This document shows positions 34,571 through 43,806 of a DNA stretch of 55,941 bases, one piece after another (position 1 is the first letter of the stretch; each line of letters opens with the position of its first letter). The stretch is from Candidatus Methanoperedens sp. (GTDB lineage: Archaea > Halobacteriota > Methanosarcinia > Methanosarcinales > Methanoperedenaceae): NCBI GenBank assembly GCA_026552835.1, contig JAPMTY010000119.1:1-55941 (forward strand), in the 5' to 3' direction. The notes under the pieces were generated by a model. The model was not told where the DNA came from and did no database searches. It saw nothing but the letters and a program-made list of their open reading frames with translations. Position numbers and translations under genes: made by a program.

Positions 34571-35803
34571 ATGGTTGATATAAAGTTCCCTGATGTCGGT
34601 GAAGGCATAACCGAAGGCACGCTTGTAAAATGGCTTGTAAAAATTGGAGATGAAATAAAGGCTGACCAGGCCGTGGCTGAGATTGAAACTGATAAAGCGA
34701 TCGTTGAAATACCGACTCCGAAGGCGGGGAAAGTATCGAAACTTTTTGGAAAAGAGGGTGATATCCTGAAAGTGGGAAGTACCCTTGCCTCGCTTTCGAT
34801 GATTGGGGAAGAGGTACAGGTTCCCACGGCAAAGATGCCTGAGAAAAAACCTGAGGAAGCCAGACACGTCGAAGTTACACCCGGAATCAAACCGCCGGAA
34901 AAGCCGCCTGAAGTTGCGGCAAAGGCTCTGGCAGCTCCGGCTACGCGCCGCCTTGCAAGGGAACTGGGCGTGGACATATCAGGGGTTGCGGGCAGCGGGC
35001 CGGGCGGCAGGGTAACCGATGATGATGTTAAAAAATTCGCAGAAGCCCCGCAAAAGGCAGCCGAAGCCATGCAGCCTGAAGTTGCGCCTGAAACAAAAGC
35101 ACTTGAAGAGAGAATCCCGATAAAAGGCATCCGAAAGACCATTGGTGAGCGGATGGTCAAGTCGCTGTTTACCGCGCCACATGTTGTTTCGATGGATGAG
35201 GCAGACGTTACCGAGCTTGTGAAGTTGAGGGAAAAAGAGAAAAAAGCAGCAGAGGAAAAAGGTATAAAACTCACCTACCTTGCATTTATTGTAAAAGCAG
35301 CGACAGTGGCGCTGAAGCAGCATCCATACCTGAATGCCTCGCTTGATTCACAAAAGAATGAGATTGTGCTGAAACGCTACTACAATATAGGCGTGGCCGT
35401 GGATACTCCTGAGGGCTTGATGGTTCCTGTAATTAAAAATGCAGACCAGAAAAGCATCATGGAACTTGCAAAGGAAACAGAAAGGCTTGCCGAGGAAGCG
35501 CGGACCCGAAAGATCAAGCTTTCGGATTTGAAGGGTAATACCTTCACAATAACCAACATTGGAAGTATTGGTGGACTGTTTTCAACACCGATTATCAATC
35601 CTCCTGACGTTGCCATCCTTGGCGTACACAGGATAAGGGACATGGCTGTTGTTATCGACGGGGAAATAAAGATAAGGAAAATCCTGCCGCTTGTGCTTTC
35701 ATTTGACCACAGGGTGCTTGACGGCGCGCAGGCGGCCAGGTTCATGAATACCTTAATGGAACATTTGAAAGACCCGGATCTCTTCCTTTTGGATGTGACA
35801 TAA
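34571..35803 (+). CDS. pdhC: Dihydrolipoamide acyltransferase E2
   Basis: The 410-residue E2 has one lipoyl domain (about residues 1-78, lysine 42 in ETDKAIVE), a Pro/Ala-Lys linker, and an E3/E1-binding domain (ATRRLARELGVDISGVAGSG, about 118-150). A catalytic chloramphenicol-acetyltransferase-like domain follows, with SFDHRVLDG near residue 380. It forms the core of the complex. GGAGG precedes the ATG. Lys42 would be lipoylated by LplA/LplB or through LipA. Confidence 0.96.
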   Translation: MVDIKFPDVGEGITEGTLVKWLVKIGDEIKADQAVAEIETDKAIVEIPTPKAGKVSKLFGKEGDILKVGSTLASLSMIGEEVQVPTAKMPEKKPEEARHVEVTPGIKPPEKPPEVAAKALAAPATRRLARELGVDISGVAGSGPGGRVTDDDVKKFAEAPQKAAEAMQPEVAPETKALEERIPIKGIRKTIGERMVKSLFTAPHVVSMDEADVTELVKLREKEKKAAEEKGIKLTYLAFIVKAATVALKQHPYLNASLDSQKNEIVLKRYYNIGVAVDTPEGLMVPVIKNADQKSIMELAKETERLAEEARTRKIKLSDLKGNTFTITNIGSIGGLFSTPIINPPDVAILGVHRIRDMAVVIDGEIKIRKILPLVLSFDHRVLDGAQAARFMNTLMEHLKDPDLFLLDVT

Positions 35804-37209
35804 TGGTAATGGGCGATATTGTGACGGGATGCGATGTCCTTGTAATTGGCGGTGGTCCCGGAGGCTATACGGCAGCCATAAGGGCTTCCCAGCTTGGCAA
35901 GGACGTGATACTTGTTGAAAAATATGACCTTGGAGGTGCGTGTGTTTTTCGAGGGTGCATCCCTTCAAAAACGCTGATACATGTCGCCAATATCATTTAT
36001 GATATAAAGAATCCGGGAAACATTGGAATTAAGGGGTCTGTTGAATTTGATTATAAAAAAATCCAGAAGTACCGCTTCGAAGTTGTTAAAAAACTGAGGG
36101 ACGGCATAGAGTATCTTTGCAAGAAATATGGCGTGCAGGTATTAAAAGGAGAAGCGTATCTTGAGTCCTCAGATAAGGCAAGGATAAAATTAGCTGACGG
36201 GACTATTTCCACCATCAAGTTTGAAAATGCAATAATAGCCACAGGTTCGCGTCCGCAGGAGTTCTCAGGGCTTCCAGTTGATGGTAAAATCGTTATCGAC
36301 TCCAATGATGCACTGGGCCTCATGAAGGTGCCCGAAGACATGGTGATAATCGGGGCAGGTTATATCAGCATAGAAATCGGGACGATGTTTGCAAAGCTCG
36401 GGACAAAAGTGAAAATCGTGCAGCGTTCATCCCGGATTCTATCGAAATTCGATCATGAACTCGTTTCTGTGGTAAACCAGAAAATGAAAAAGCTGGGTAT
36501 GGAGATATACTATAATTCAAAATTCCAGGGTTTAACCAGGGAAAATAATAAGGCGGTAGTGACAATCAGTGACGATGCAGGAAAGAAGACCGAACTCAGT
36601 GCTGATAAAGTGCTTGTAGCGGTTGGTTTAAAACCGAACAGTGAGAACATCGGGCTTGAAAATACAAATGTCGAACTAAGCAAGAGCGGCTTTATCAAAG
36701 TAAATGAAAAGCGGCAAACGACAGACCCGAAAATATACGCGGTAGGGGATGTTGCAGGTCCGCCGTTCCTTGCCCATAAGGCTTTCAGGGAAGGGAAAGT
36801 AGCAGCCGAAGTCATAGCAGGTCTTCCGAGCGCTTTTGATAACAGGGCAATACCTGAAACCGTATTATCAGACCCGGAAATAGCAATAGTGGGTATGGAT
36901 GAGGAAAGCGCAAGAAAAAGCGGCCTGGAAATCAAGACAGGCAAGTTTCCTTTTCGCGCTTCCGGAAGTGCGCTCACGCTGGACAGGACTGACGGGTTCG
37001 TGAAGGTGGTGGCAAAAGCGAACGGGGAGATACTCGGGATACATATAGTCGGGGCAAACGCATCCCTGCTGATAAGTGAAGCCTCGCATTCCATAGAGAT
37101 GGCCGCTTTCCTGGAAGATTTGGCGGGAACGATACATCCGCATCCAACGCTTTCCGAGGCTCTCGCAGAGGCGGCTGAAGCAGCGCTGGGGAAAGTGATT
37201 CACATTTAA
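35803..37209 (+). CDS. lpdA: Dihydrolipoamide dehydrogenase E3
   Basis: A 468-residue flavoprotein with the N-terminal FAD fold VIGGGPGGYTAAIRA, the redox-active disulfide in GGACVFRGCIPSKTL, the NAD fold VIIGAGYISIEIG, and the C-terminal dimer-interface His-Glu block (IHPHPTLSEALAEA). It reoxidises the lipoyl group with NAD. Its ATG overlaps the E2 stop (TAATG). Confidence 0.96.
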   Translation: MVMGDIVTGCDVLVIGGGPGGYTAAIRASQLGKDVILVEKYDLGGACVFRGCIPSKTLIHVANIIYDIKNPGNIGIKGSVEFDYKKIQKYRFEVVKKLRDGIEYLCKKYGVQVLKGEAYLESSDKARIKLADGTISTIKFENAIIATGSRPQEFSGLPVDGKIVIDSNDALGLMKVPEDMVIIGAGYISIEIGTMFAKLGTKVKIVQRSSRILSKFDHELVSVVNQKMKKLGMEIYYNSKFQGLTRENNKAVVTISDDAGKKTELSADKVLVAVGLKPNSENIGLENTNVELSKSGFIKVNEKRQTTDPKIYAVGDVAGPPFLAHKAFREGKVAAEVIAGLPSAFDNRAIPETVLSDPEIAIVGMDEESARKSGLEIKTGKFPFRASGSALTLDRTDGFVKVVAKANGEILGIHIVGANASLLISEASHSIEMAAFLEDLAGTIHPHPTLSEALAEAAEAALGKVIHI

Positions 37210-37383
37210 GAGTGGAAAGTAAAATTTGGTCGATTATAGGAGGAACCAAAAAAAGGAATTGTATATATAGGGATGCCTGTGGTTCCTCACACATATGAGT
37301 AGTGTGAAGCATATAAACCTGTTTGGTATGATTGCATTAAAATTATCACAGTATTGAAACATCAATTTACGTACATAAAAAAA

Positions 37384-37421
37384 TAAGGTTGCCTCGATGG
37401 TCCTTCCATCGAGGCTTATTT
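37384..37421. terminator. Bidirectional hairpin terminator
   Basis: A perfect 10-bp stem, GCCTCGATGG (37391-37400) and CCATCGAGGC (37406-37415), closes a TCCTT loop. An A-rich run lies to the left and TTATTTT to the right, so it can serve both the E3 gene and the convergent cytochrome gene. Confidence 0.7.
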
Positions 37422-37435
37422 TGAATATTACCTTC

Positions 37436-38809
37436 TCATATCGATTTTAAATATTCTGCCAGGTCGCTCTTTTCCTGGTCGGTCAGGCTAAGTTTGAAGA
37501 CATCGTTGTAATGGTTCACGACATCCATCAATGTGGCATAACGCCCGTCATGGTAGAATCCGCCTTTCATATGTGAGAAGAGCCCCTTAAGAGGCGTTGT
37601 TCTGTACATTTCATCGGGTGACCGCTTAGCCTGGAAATCATCGATTCCGATTTCAGTGGCATTATGCATAGGCCAGCCCGGTTCTGCGAAGATTGGCGGA
37701 ACATGGCATCTGTCACAATTAGCCTTTCCGTTGAAAATCACTTTTCCACTTGCGGCTGCCTTCTCATCAAAGCTTCCTTTTGGCGGTATTGGCGCAGGTA
37801 TGGATAGCTGGTAGAACTGCAGGGCCGGAAGCTTGGAAGTCACCATGTCAGGTTCATTTCTGATATTCCAGTCACCGCTTTCGACGGCAAGCGGGTATTT
37901 GGCTTTATCATTAAGCCGCGGGTCATAGAACGTACCTTTTCCTCTCATCTGTGTATTAGCTACGTAAGCGTTCCAGTGCGTTACAGAACCCCATCCCCCA
38001 TAGGTGTGAAGGTTCACGCCTGCAAGACCGAAAGCAGCCGGAAGCAGCGTGGCTGCCGATTTTCCGTCAGGGCGGAGGGCTTTACCATCCATATTAAGTT
38101 CAGCATCATATTTCCCTGGACCCCAGCTGTTGAGGACTGCCTTAACAGTTGTAACATTGGTGTGCAGGCGGTCTGCAACAGGTTGAAGGTTCGGTGCAAG
38201 TGAAACTATTACGCCAACGTTGAGATCTCGGTTGGGCCATCCATCAAGCCTGTGGCCAATGCCGGATGTGAGTGAATCATCCACTGTTGAATGGCAGATG
38301 GCGCATGTTATGCCTATTGACTTAAGTTTTTTATTTTCATCAAAGAAACCTTTAACTCCTACAACAGAATCCAGCTGGAGAAGTGCAACCGTTGTGGCAG
38401 GGTCGCTCAGATTTACTTTTCCTGCTTTCAGGTTATCAACAAGGTCTTTGGGAAGGGCATCAACATCAACTTTTAAACCGACTGCAAGCGCAGTCTTAGG
38501 GTCTACTCCGCCCCCGACGCCTCCGTTAGCTACCCCTGCAATTGCCTGATGCAGCTTCAGAGTGTCGCCCCAGTACGCCTCATCTCCGAAAGTATCGTAG
38601 CGGAAGGTTTCCCTGCCTGCTTCGACCATATTCTGGGCGCTCATGTTTATGAGTTTATCATTTTCTGTGCCTGTATCAACCTGTGAATTGATTGGTGCTT
38701 GCGGCGTCGGTGTTCCGGTAACATTTTGTTTTGGACCGGCGCAACCTGCAACTACGACGGCTAACACCATAATCAAGACTAAGGTGAACTTAATCTTTAT
38801 ATTTTTCAT
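37436..38809 (-). CDS. Di-haem c-type cytochrome lipoprotein, MauG/CcpA-like
   Basis: A 457-residue precursor with a lipobox-like signal (AVVVAGC at about residues 19-25) and two haem motifs CAICH (about 165) and CDRCH (about 370). A C-terminal part (GGFYHDGRYATLMDVVNHYN...LSLTDQEKSDLAEYLKSI) is characteristic of the MauG/cytochrome c peroxidase family. It would be lipid-anchored outside the cell and work in peroxide reduction or electron transfer. GGAGG precedes the ATG at 38809. The terminator at 37391 separates it from the E3 gene. Confidence 0.82.
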   Translation of the reverse strand: MKNIKIKFTLVLIMVLAVVVAGCAGPKQNVTGTPTPQAPINSQVDTGTENDKLINMSAQNMVEAGRETFRYDTFGDEAYWGDTLKLHQAIAGVANGGVGGGVDPKTALAVGLKVDVDALPKDLVDNLKAGKVNLSDPATTVALLQLDSVVGVKGFFDENKKLKSIGITCAICHSTVDDSLTSGIGHRLDGWPNRDLNVGVIVSLAPNLQPVADRLHTNVTTVKAVLNSWGPGKYDAELNMDGKALRPDGKSAATLLPAAFGLAGVNLHTYGGWGSVTHWNAYVANTQMRGKGTFYDPRLNDKAKYPLAVESGDWNIRNEPDMVTSKLPALQFYQLSIPAPIPPKGSFDEKAAASGKVIFNGKANCDRCHVPPIFAEPGWPMHNATEIGIDDFQAKRSPDEMYRTTPLKGLFSHMKGGFYHDGRYATLMDVVNHYNDVFKLSLTDQEKSDLAEYLKSI

Positions 38810-38991
38810 TAAATTTCCTCCCAATTTACTCCTCTAATAATCTGCTTAACTAACCCTGTGGCGGATTATTAAATTACAATAATCTATCTTCATCATAATA
38901 TATATATTCATAGGGTTTTTTGTATGAAAAACACCAAAATTTTTTCTAAAAAATAACAAGCTATATCTGAGTTGGACGCTGAAATCCGTGC

Positions 38992-39708
38992 ATGAAAATT
39001 GCATGGGGCATCACAGGCGCAGGACACTTCCTTCGCGAGAGTTTTGAGGTGTTTAAAGAGCTAAAACGCAATAAACCCGAATTAAAAGTTACCACTTTTG
39101 TATCGCGCGCAGCCGGAGAAGTGATAAGGATGTATGGACTGGCAGATGAGCTTTCAAATATCTCTTGCGGCAGCTATCTTGAAGAGTGTTTTTACGAACG
39201 CGAACAGGGCGCGAGTTTTCCCAAAACAGGCAGGTTTCTCCTGCAAAAATATGATGCCCTGATAATCACTCCCGCCACCTCAAACACTACCGCAAAACTT
39301 GCATACGGAATAGCAGATACCCTTGTGACAAATGCAGTGGCGCAGGCTGTTAAAGGAGACGTTCCTGTTTTCATCGTGCCTGTGGATATTGCAGGAAAAA
39401 TAGAATCAAGGATGCCGTTCTTTATAGACAGGGAGATATGCATGCGATGCGAACTCTGTCCCCCGGCGCAGGAATGCCCGAGCAATGCGATTACTGACCA
39501 GATTGACCTCTTAAAATGCGACGGGTGCGGCCTGTGCGTTACGCTTTGCAGCTACGGTGCGATAAGAGGCGGCCTGGCAAAACTCAAAGTGCGGGACGTG
39601 GACTCTAAAAATGTCAAAATTTTGAAAGAACTCATGGGAATCACGGTATTAAATCATCCTCAAAAAGTCTCTCGTATGATAGAAAAGCTTGAAAAATGCA
39701 AAAATTGA
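38992..39708 (+). CDS. dmrX: Archaeoflavoprotein, DmrX/MJ0208-type (methanopterin-linked)
   Basis: The 238-residue protein has an N-terminal flavoprotein fold (ITGAGHFLRES, TPATSNTTAKLAYGIADT). Two ferredoxin clusters follow near the C-terminus: CMRCELCPPAQECP and CDGCGLCVTLC. Flavin plus two 4Fe-4S clusters is the layout of methanogen DmrX, which reduces dihydromethanopterin, and of MJ0208-type archaeoflavoproteins. The exact reaction here is inferred. It begins a likely operon with the Sm protein and the winged-helix regulator. Confidence 0.85.
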   Translation: MKIAWGITGAGHFLRESFEVFKELKRNKPELKVTTFVSRAAGEVIRMYGLADELSNISCGSYLEECFYEREQGASFPKTGRFLLQKYDALIITPATSNTTAKLAYGIADTLVTNAVAQAVKGDVPVFIVPVDIAGKIESRMPFFIDREICMRCELCPPAQECPSNAITDQIDLLKCDGCGLCVTLCSYGAIRGGLAKLKVRDVDSKNVKILKELMGITVLNHPQKVSRMIEKLEKCKN

Positions 39709-39757
39709 AGTACTAAAGGAAATAAATGAAGAGAAAATAATTAGAAGGAGAAAAATC

Positions 39758-39982
39758 TTGTTTCCAACAAAAAAAGTTCAGACATTGACAGGTTCAATTG
39801 TACAGGTTGAGATGAAAGGCGATAAACATACACTTCAGGGTAAGCTTGAGAGCGCTGATGAATATTTGAATCTGCACCTTATAGATACATATGAGATTGT
39901 GGATGGAGTTAAAGCGCGTTCGCTGGGTTCGGTAATTTTAAGAGGTAATAATATAATAATGTTAAGTCCAGTAGGGGAGTAG
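39758..39982 (+). CDS. Sm-like (LSm) RNA-binding protein
   Basis: A 74-residue Sm fold: the Sm1 region LTGSIVQVEMKGDKHTLQGKLESADEYLNLHL and Sm2 VILRGNNIIMLSP. Archaeal Sm proteins form heptameric rings that bind U-rich RNA. The TTG start at 39758 is chosen for AAGGAG seven bases upstream; the ORF could run back to 39689 into the end of dmrX. It is followed after one base by the winged-helix gene. Confidence 0.82.
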   Translation: MFPTKKVQTLTGSIVQVEMKGDKHTLQGKLESADEYLNLHLIDTYEIVDGVKARSLGSVILRGNNIIMLSPVGE

Positions 39983-39983
39983 A

Positions 39984-40325
39984 ATGGAAACAGAAGAAAA
40001 AGTTTTGAAATTGATCAAATCCAGTAAAAATGGCATTTTACAGAACGAACTCTGGAAAAAAGCAAAAATAGACAGCAGCAAATGTTCCCGCATTCTTGCC
40101 ACGTTGGAAAAGGAAGGAAAAATAAGCCGGGAAAAGGAATCAAAAAAAGGTGTAAAAACATACCTTATTAAGTACCTCGGGAAAAAAGAAGAAAAAACAA
40201 GGAATTTCAAGTTATTGTTAATCGGGGATATGTTCTCACCATGCACGGGATGCGCTCTTGAATGTGAACCTGAAAAATGTGTCATCCTTGCAGAATGGGT
40301 TTATGGTCTTGAAAAGGAAGGATAA
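39984..40325 (+). CDS. Winged-helix regulator with C-terminal Cys cluster
   Basis: The 113-residue protein has an N-terminal winged helix (about residues 1-65: EEKVLKLIKSSKNGILQNELWKKAKID, then a wing). A C-terminal cysteine cluster CTGCALECEPEKC (C-x2-C-x3-C-x4-C) could bind [4Fe-4S] or zinc. It is a probable archaeal sensor regulator. The ligand and target are unknown. It lies after the DmrX and Sm genes in one transcription unit, with hairpins after its stop. Confidence 0.75.
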   Translation: METEEKVLKLIKSSKNGILQNELWKKAKIDSSKCSRILATLEKEGKISREKESKKGVKTYLIKYLGKKEEKTRNFKLLLIGDMFSPCTGCALECEPEKCVILAEWVYGLEKEG

Positions 40326-40332
40326 AGAAAGT

Positions 40333-40410
40333 AAGACAGGCGGGTTGAGGAGTGGGGGTTAGTATCGTTGAAAAAATAACCCGCCTATCTTGTTCGTTTT
40401 TAAACGAACA
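40333..40410. terminator. Two adjacent hairpins between convergent genes
   Basis: AAGACAGGCGGGTT (40333-40346) pairs with AACCCGCCTATCTT (40378-40391), one mismatch, 31-nt loop. It is followed by the palindrome TGTTCGTTT-TT-AAACGAACA (40391-40410). Together they separate the winged-helix gene from the DNA ligase gene. Confidence 0.6.
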
Positions 40411-40451
40411 TACGTACATTGGCGAACGGAATGATATAGTTTTCGGTCGGG

Positions 40452-42116
40452 TCATTTTCCTTTTTGTACCTTATAAAGCTGTTCTATCCTGTCTATTGAA
40501 TCGGCATCCTCAGCCGATTTATCGCTTCTCACATTGACAAGTCTCGGGAAACGAAGCGCATACCCTGAATCATAATTCGGGCTTTTCTGGATTTCTTCAA
40601 AAGCTACCTCAAATACTATTTTAGGTTCCAGTTCGACATGAATGCCGCTTTCTAAAACAACAAGCTTTTTGAATAAATTCGTCAGCTCAGCCAGTTGTTC
40701 ATCCGTGATTCCGGTTGCAACACGGCCTATAGAAAGGAACCTGTCTGTATCAGGGTCGCGGCATGCGAGGAGGTAGGAACCGATAAAATTGGCTCTTCTT
40801 CCTTCGCCCCATTCTCCTCCGATTACCACCAGGTCAAGTGTTTCCATTACAGGCTTTAATTTGAGCCAGTTCTTTCCCCTTTTGCCGGGAGTATAAAACG
40901 AATCCGGGTTTTTCAACATGACTCCTTCATGCCCGGCAGCGAGAGCCTCTTTATAAATCGCTTCAATAAGCGCCGTATCGCCGGTTACGGTTTGCTTTGC
41001 GATAATGCTCTTATCGCATATTTCCTCAAGTTTTTTTCGTCTTTCCGAAAGCGGAGCATCGATAAGAGTCTCGCCATTTAAATAAAGTATATCAAAAAGG
41101 TTAAGGTGTAGCGGAATTTCAATGGCGGTAGCTGAGATATCGTATTTTCGCCTGAAGCGCCGCAATATCTCCTGGAATGCCATCGGTCTCTCGTCTTTGC
41201 CAATAGCCACTGCCTCGCCGTCAAGAATCACGCTGTCTGCTGAAATATTGGTTCTTATGGCTTTTGCAATATCAGGCAAAGAAGATGTAACGTCCTCAAG
41301 TTTACGTGAATAAATCGTTATATTGCTGCCTTCCTTATGTACCTGGACACGCGCCCCGTCAAATTTCCATTCGACTGCCGCAGAACCCATTTCCTCCACA
41401 ACTTCATTTATACCCAGAGTTATCTGTGCCAGCATCATTTTTAATGGCCTGTTTATTAAAACCCCGAGCCTGGAAAGTCCAGGTTCGCCTTCTTTTTTTG
41501 CGGTATAAGCAACCTGTCCGAAATCATTTGTAAGCATATACCCACGCTCTACCAGTTCAGAAGATGCATCAAAAGCCTCTGCGATTGCATCCCTCACGAT
41601 TCCTTCTCCAACCCCTATTCGCAGTTCTTCAATCGATAAACGTGCAAGATAAACAATTTCCAGGGGTTTGGCTGAACTGAAGAGATACTGCAGATTCTTT
41701 ATTTTTGCGTCCTGCGAACCCTTTCCTGTAAGTCCTGAAATCTTCTGGAACCTCAGGTATACCTCTTTAATGGAAAGCTCATCTTCAGAAAATAAATTCA
41801 AGTGGGCTTTTCCGGAAGTTATTGCTTTTTCCGCTGCCAGCCCTATATCGCCTGTATCCCTTACGAATTCTTCTATGCTTTTAACAGGCAGCGACGAAGT
41901 TTTTGATATTGCAGAGTACAAAAGGTTTGGCCCGATGCCGAGTTCTTCCTTGCTCCAGACCGGAAAAACATGCCCCATAATAAAACGGGTAACTATGGGA
42001 AGCTCATCATCGCTCACTTCTTTAAAAAAACCTGCAACCATAGATGTCATTTCAAGAGAACTTGAAATTTCTTCAATCCCGCCGCAGATTTTTGCAAACT
42101 CCAGAAATGAAGTCAT
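40452..42116 (-). CDS. lig: ATP-dependent DNA ligase
   Basis: A 554-residue archaeal DNA ligase with an N-terminal DNA-binding domain (residues 1-210) and the adenylation motif [13 protein letters not shown] (Lys251). Later motifs are [18 protein letters not shown] and EGVMLKN, then an OB-fold C-terminus. It seals Okazaki fragments and repair nicks. It is the main replicative ligase. It follows a small membrane protein gene after one base. Confidence 0.96.
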   Translation of the reverse strand: MTSFLEFAKICGGIEEISSSLEMTSMVAGFFKEVSDDELPIVTRFIMGHVFPVWSKEELGIGPNLLYSAISKTSSLPVKSIEEFVRDTGDIGLAAEKAITSGKAHLNLFSEDELSIKEVYLRFQKISGLTGKGSQDAKIKNLQYLFSSAKPLEIVYLARLSIEELRIGVGEGIVRDAIAEAFDASSELVERGYMLTNDFGQVAYTAKKEGEPGLSRLGVLINRPLKMMLAQITLGINEVVEEMGSAAVEWKFDGARVQVHKEGSNITIYSRKLEDVTSSLPDIAKAIRTNISADSVILDGEAVAIGKDERPMAFQEILRRFRRKYDISATAIEIPLHLNLFDILYLNGETLIDAPLSERRKKLEEICDKSIIAKQTVTGDTALIEAIYKEALAAGHEGVMLKNPDSFYTPGKRGKNWLKLKPVMETLDLVVIGGEWGEGRRANFIGSYLLACRDPDTDRFLSIGRVATGITDEQLAELTNLFKKLVVLESGIHVELEPKIVFEVAFEEIQKSPNYDSGYALRFPRLVNVRSDKSAEDADSIDRIEQLYKVQKGK

Positions 42117-42117
42117 G

Positions 42118-42366
42118 TTAATTCAGGGTCTTAGAGTCTTTTCGAATCGTATCATAAACGATATATACCCCCAGCAAGACCACGATTATAAAAACTGCAG
42201 TGATAATGAGGGACAGGAGTGAATAACCGCCACTATAAAACATTGAGCCAGTCCTTATATCCCCGATTATCATGCCATAACCGGTCAGCCTGTAAACCAG
42301 ACCCACAAGTCCAATCACTATTAAAACCACTCCTGCAAACAATCTTTCGCTCGGGTCTAAAGCCAT
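42118..42366 (-). CDS. Small two-helix membrane protein
   Basis: An 82-residue protein with two membrane segments (about residues 10-30 and 50-72) joined by a Gly/Ser-rich loop, ending in a basic tail. No known family. It is directly upstream of the DNA ligase gene, so co-transcription is likely. Confidence 0.6.
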   Translation of the reverse strand: MALDPSERLFAGVVLIVIGLVGLVYRLTGYGMIIGDIRTGSMFYSGGYSLLSLIITAVFIIVVLLGVYIVYDTIRKDSKTLN

Positions 42367-42417
42367 ACCTTCCTGAAATTATAAATTAAGTAAAGGGTTT
42401 TGGCACCCTTTTACTTA

Positions 42418-43017
42418 TTATTTGGTCGCATTGGTAATTGCTGCCATATGGATAACCCCGACATCGGTACCATGGCAGTTCGTACAATATTTGCCTCTTG
42501 ATAAATGAACTACTATCAGGTTTCCGTTGCTGGGTTTCAGTGAATCCGGGGGCGCAGCATGACATTGTTCACATACGCTGTAACTTCCCGGGCCTGTCCC
42601 TTTCTGCACTGTGGGAATCTTTGGCGGGAACCCGTGGCATGTATCACATTGCAGTCCGACTGTGCCCGGTCCTATATGAATATTATGCACCTGGCTTCCA
42701 TGACAATTTATACAGAGTTTTCCCCCATTGACATGCGGAGGGAGGTTCTGTGGATTTGTATGACACAATTCGCATTTGATGGTTTCAATTTTCGGGGGGG
42801 CTGCAACAACAGGGGTTCCCTGCGCTGCAGTCTGTGCAGGGGTTCCTGTTGATGTCGATGCCGCTGTTTGTTCAGGTGTTGGCGTGGCATTGGAATTTGT
42901 ACTAATTGTAGTGAATTTTGTCTTGCCACCAAGAACAAAATAACCGCCGGCTGCAATAAGCAGGACTGCAACCAGAATTGCTATATAAATAGGAACCTTC
43001 GAATCTTTTTCGGACAT
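42418..43017 (-). CDS. Membrane-anchored pentahaem c-type cytochrome
   Basis: A 199-residue protein with one N-terminal helix (about residues 12-30) as anchor or uncleaved signal and a Thr/Pro-rich linker. Five haem-binding motifs follow: CELCH, CINCH, CDTCH, CEQCH and CTNCH, spaced as in small multihaem cytochromes, with several free His for second ligands. It would pass electrons across the envelope. A short gap separates it from the DUF504 gene. CcdA at 11.8 kb could help its maturation. Confidence 0.85.
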   Translation of the reverse strand: MSEKDSKVPIYIAILVAVLLIAAGGYFVLGGKTKFTTISTNSNATPTPEQTAASTSTGTPAQTAAQGTPVVAAPPKIETIKCELCHTNPQNLPPHVNGGKLCINCHGSQVHNIHIGPGTVGLQCDTCHGFPPKIPTVQKGTGPGSYSVCEQCHAAPPDSLKPSNGNLIVVHLSRGKYCTNCHGTDVGVIHMAAITNATK

Positions 43018-43055
43018 TTACGTAATCACCATTGCTAATTACGGTTCTGTATCTT

Positions 43056-43352
43056 TTAAATGTTTTGGTTTTTGTCTGGCGTTGTTATCCGGGATTCATC
43101 TGGTTTATTCCGTTCATAAACAGGCACACCGTCAAATTCAATCCTGAATATCCTGTGGTATGGAATATACACGTCCTCCACGGCGCTTTCAAGAACAAGG
43201 AACGACCTGTCGATATTTTTGATGGCGCTACCTTCTACGATTTTCATGTTCCCGGGCGCGCCCCTGTGGATGTAATAGATTTTACATTTGCTGAGATCGA
43301 ACCTCCACTTTATCTCGTTGAATATATCGCGAGGGTGTTTGGATTTGAACAT
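43056..43352 (-). CDS. DUF504 protein (MJ1316-like, RNA end recognition)
   Basis: The 98-residue soluble protein has PRDIFNEIKWRFDLSKCKIYYIHRGAPGNMKIVEGSAIKNI, the DUF504/MJ1316 fold associated with RNA end recognition, and IPYHRIFRIEFDGVPVYER. It is a single-domain protein, transcribed next to tRNA-Leu. The biological substrate is not established. Confidence 0.75.
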   Translation of the reverse strand: MFKSKHPRDIFNEIKWRFDLSKCKIYYIHRGAPGNMKIVEGSAIKNIDRSFLVLESAVEDVYIPYHRIFRIEFDGVPVYERNKPDESRITTPDKNQNI

Positions 43353-43392
43353 AGAATAATGTCTTACTGCATGATATTTAAAGGAATGAGTA

Positions 43393-43477
43393 TGCGGAGG
43401 ATGGGATTCGAACCCATGAACTCCTGCGAGAACAGCCCCTAAAGCTGTCGCCTTTGACCTAACTGGGCGACCTCCGC
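43393..43477 (-). tRNA. tRNA-Leu (UAG)
   Basis: A complete 85-nt class II tRNA on the minus strand: acceptor GCGGAGG/CCTCCGC with A as discriminator, anticodon stem ACAGC/GCTGT with loop TTTAGGG (anticodon UAG), a long variable arm with TCTCGCAGGAG, and T arm ATGGG/CCCAT. No CCA is encoded and no intron is seen. GTTATAAAAA at 43503-43494 is a likely promoter. Confidence 0.97.
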
Positions 43478-43493
43478 ACCTGCCCCCAGATGA

Positions 43494-43503
43494 TTTTTAT
43501 AAC
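43494..43503 (-). promoter_or_regulatory. tRNA-Leu TATA box
   Basis: GTTATAAAAA on the minus strand lies about 21-26 nt before the tRNA-Leu 5' end at 43477. Confidence 0.6.
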
Positions 43504-43587
43504 ATAAAGCTTTGATGGCAGATATTATATACTATCACATTTTATAACTTTAACTTAAAATTATCATAAACATTTTGGAGGAATAAC

Positions 43588-43743
43588 ATGAACTCTGCTG
43601 TCTGGATAGTTATAATATTATTGATAGTTATTATTATGGTATTACCAATAATTCCAGTTGAAAATTGCGCAAAATTGTTAGGATATAATGTCGCATGCGT
43701 TACTGAGCATGTATCTATTGTTCAATTGATAATTGGAAAATAA
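43588..43743 (+). CDS. 51-residue single-helix membrane protein
   Basis: A strong GGAGG seven bases before the ATG opens a 51-codon ORF. The first 25 residues are a hydrophobic helix (VWIVIILLIVIIMVLPIIPV). A short outer or inner tail with two cysteines (ENCAKLLGYNVACVTEH) follows. The gene is A+T-rich. It could be a small membrane subunit or leader-like peptide. It has no known family and was too short for routine detection. Confidence 0.7.
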   Translation: MNSAVWIVIILLIVIIMVLPIIPVENCAKLLGYNVACVTEHVSIVQLIIGK

Positions 43744-43806
43744 ATTAAAGTTGATACATTTGTTGTTGATTTTTTCATTATAGGCACGGAGCACGGTGTT
43801 TTCAGG

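Noticed and set aside
34558..35274. 238-residue minus-strand ORF inside E2
   Set aside because: Low-complexity Ser/Phe/Ala translation antisense to pdhC, an artefact of codon bias.
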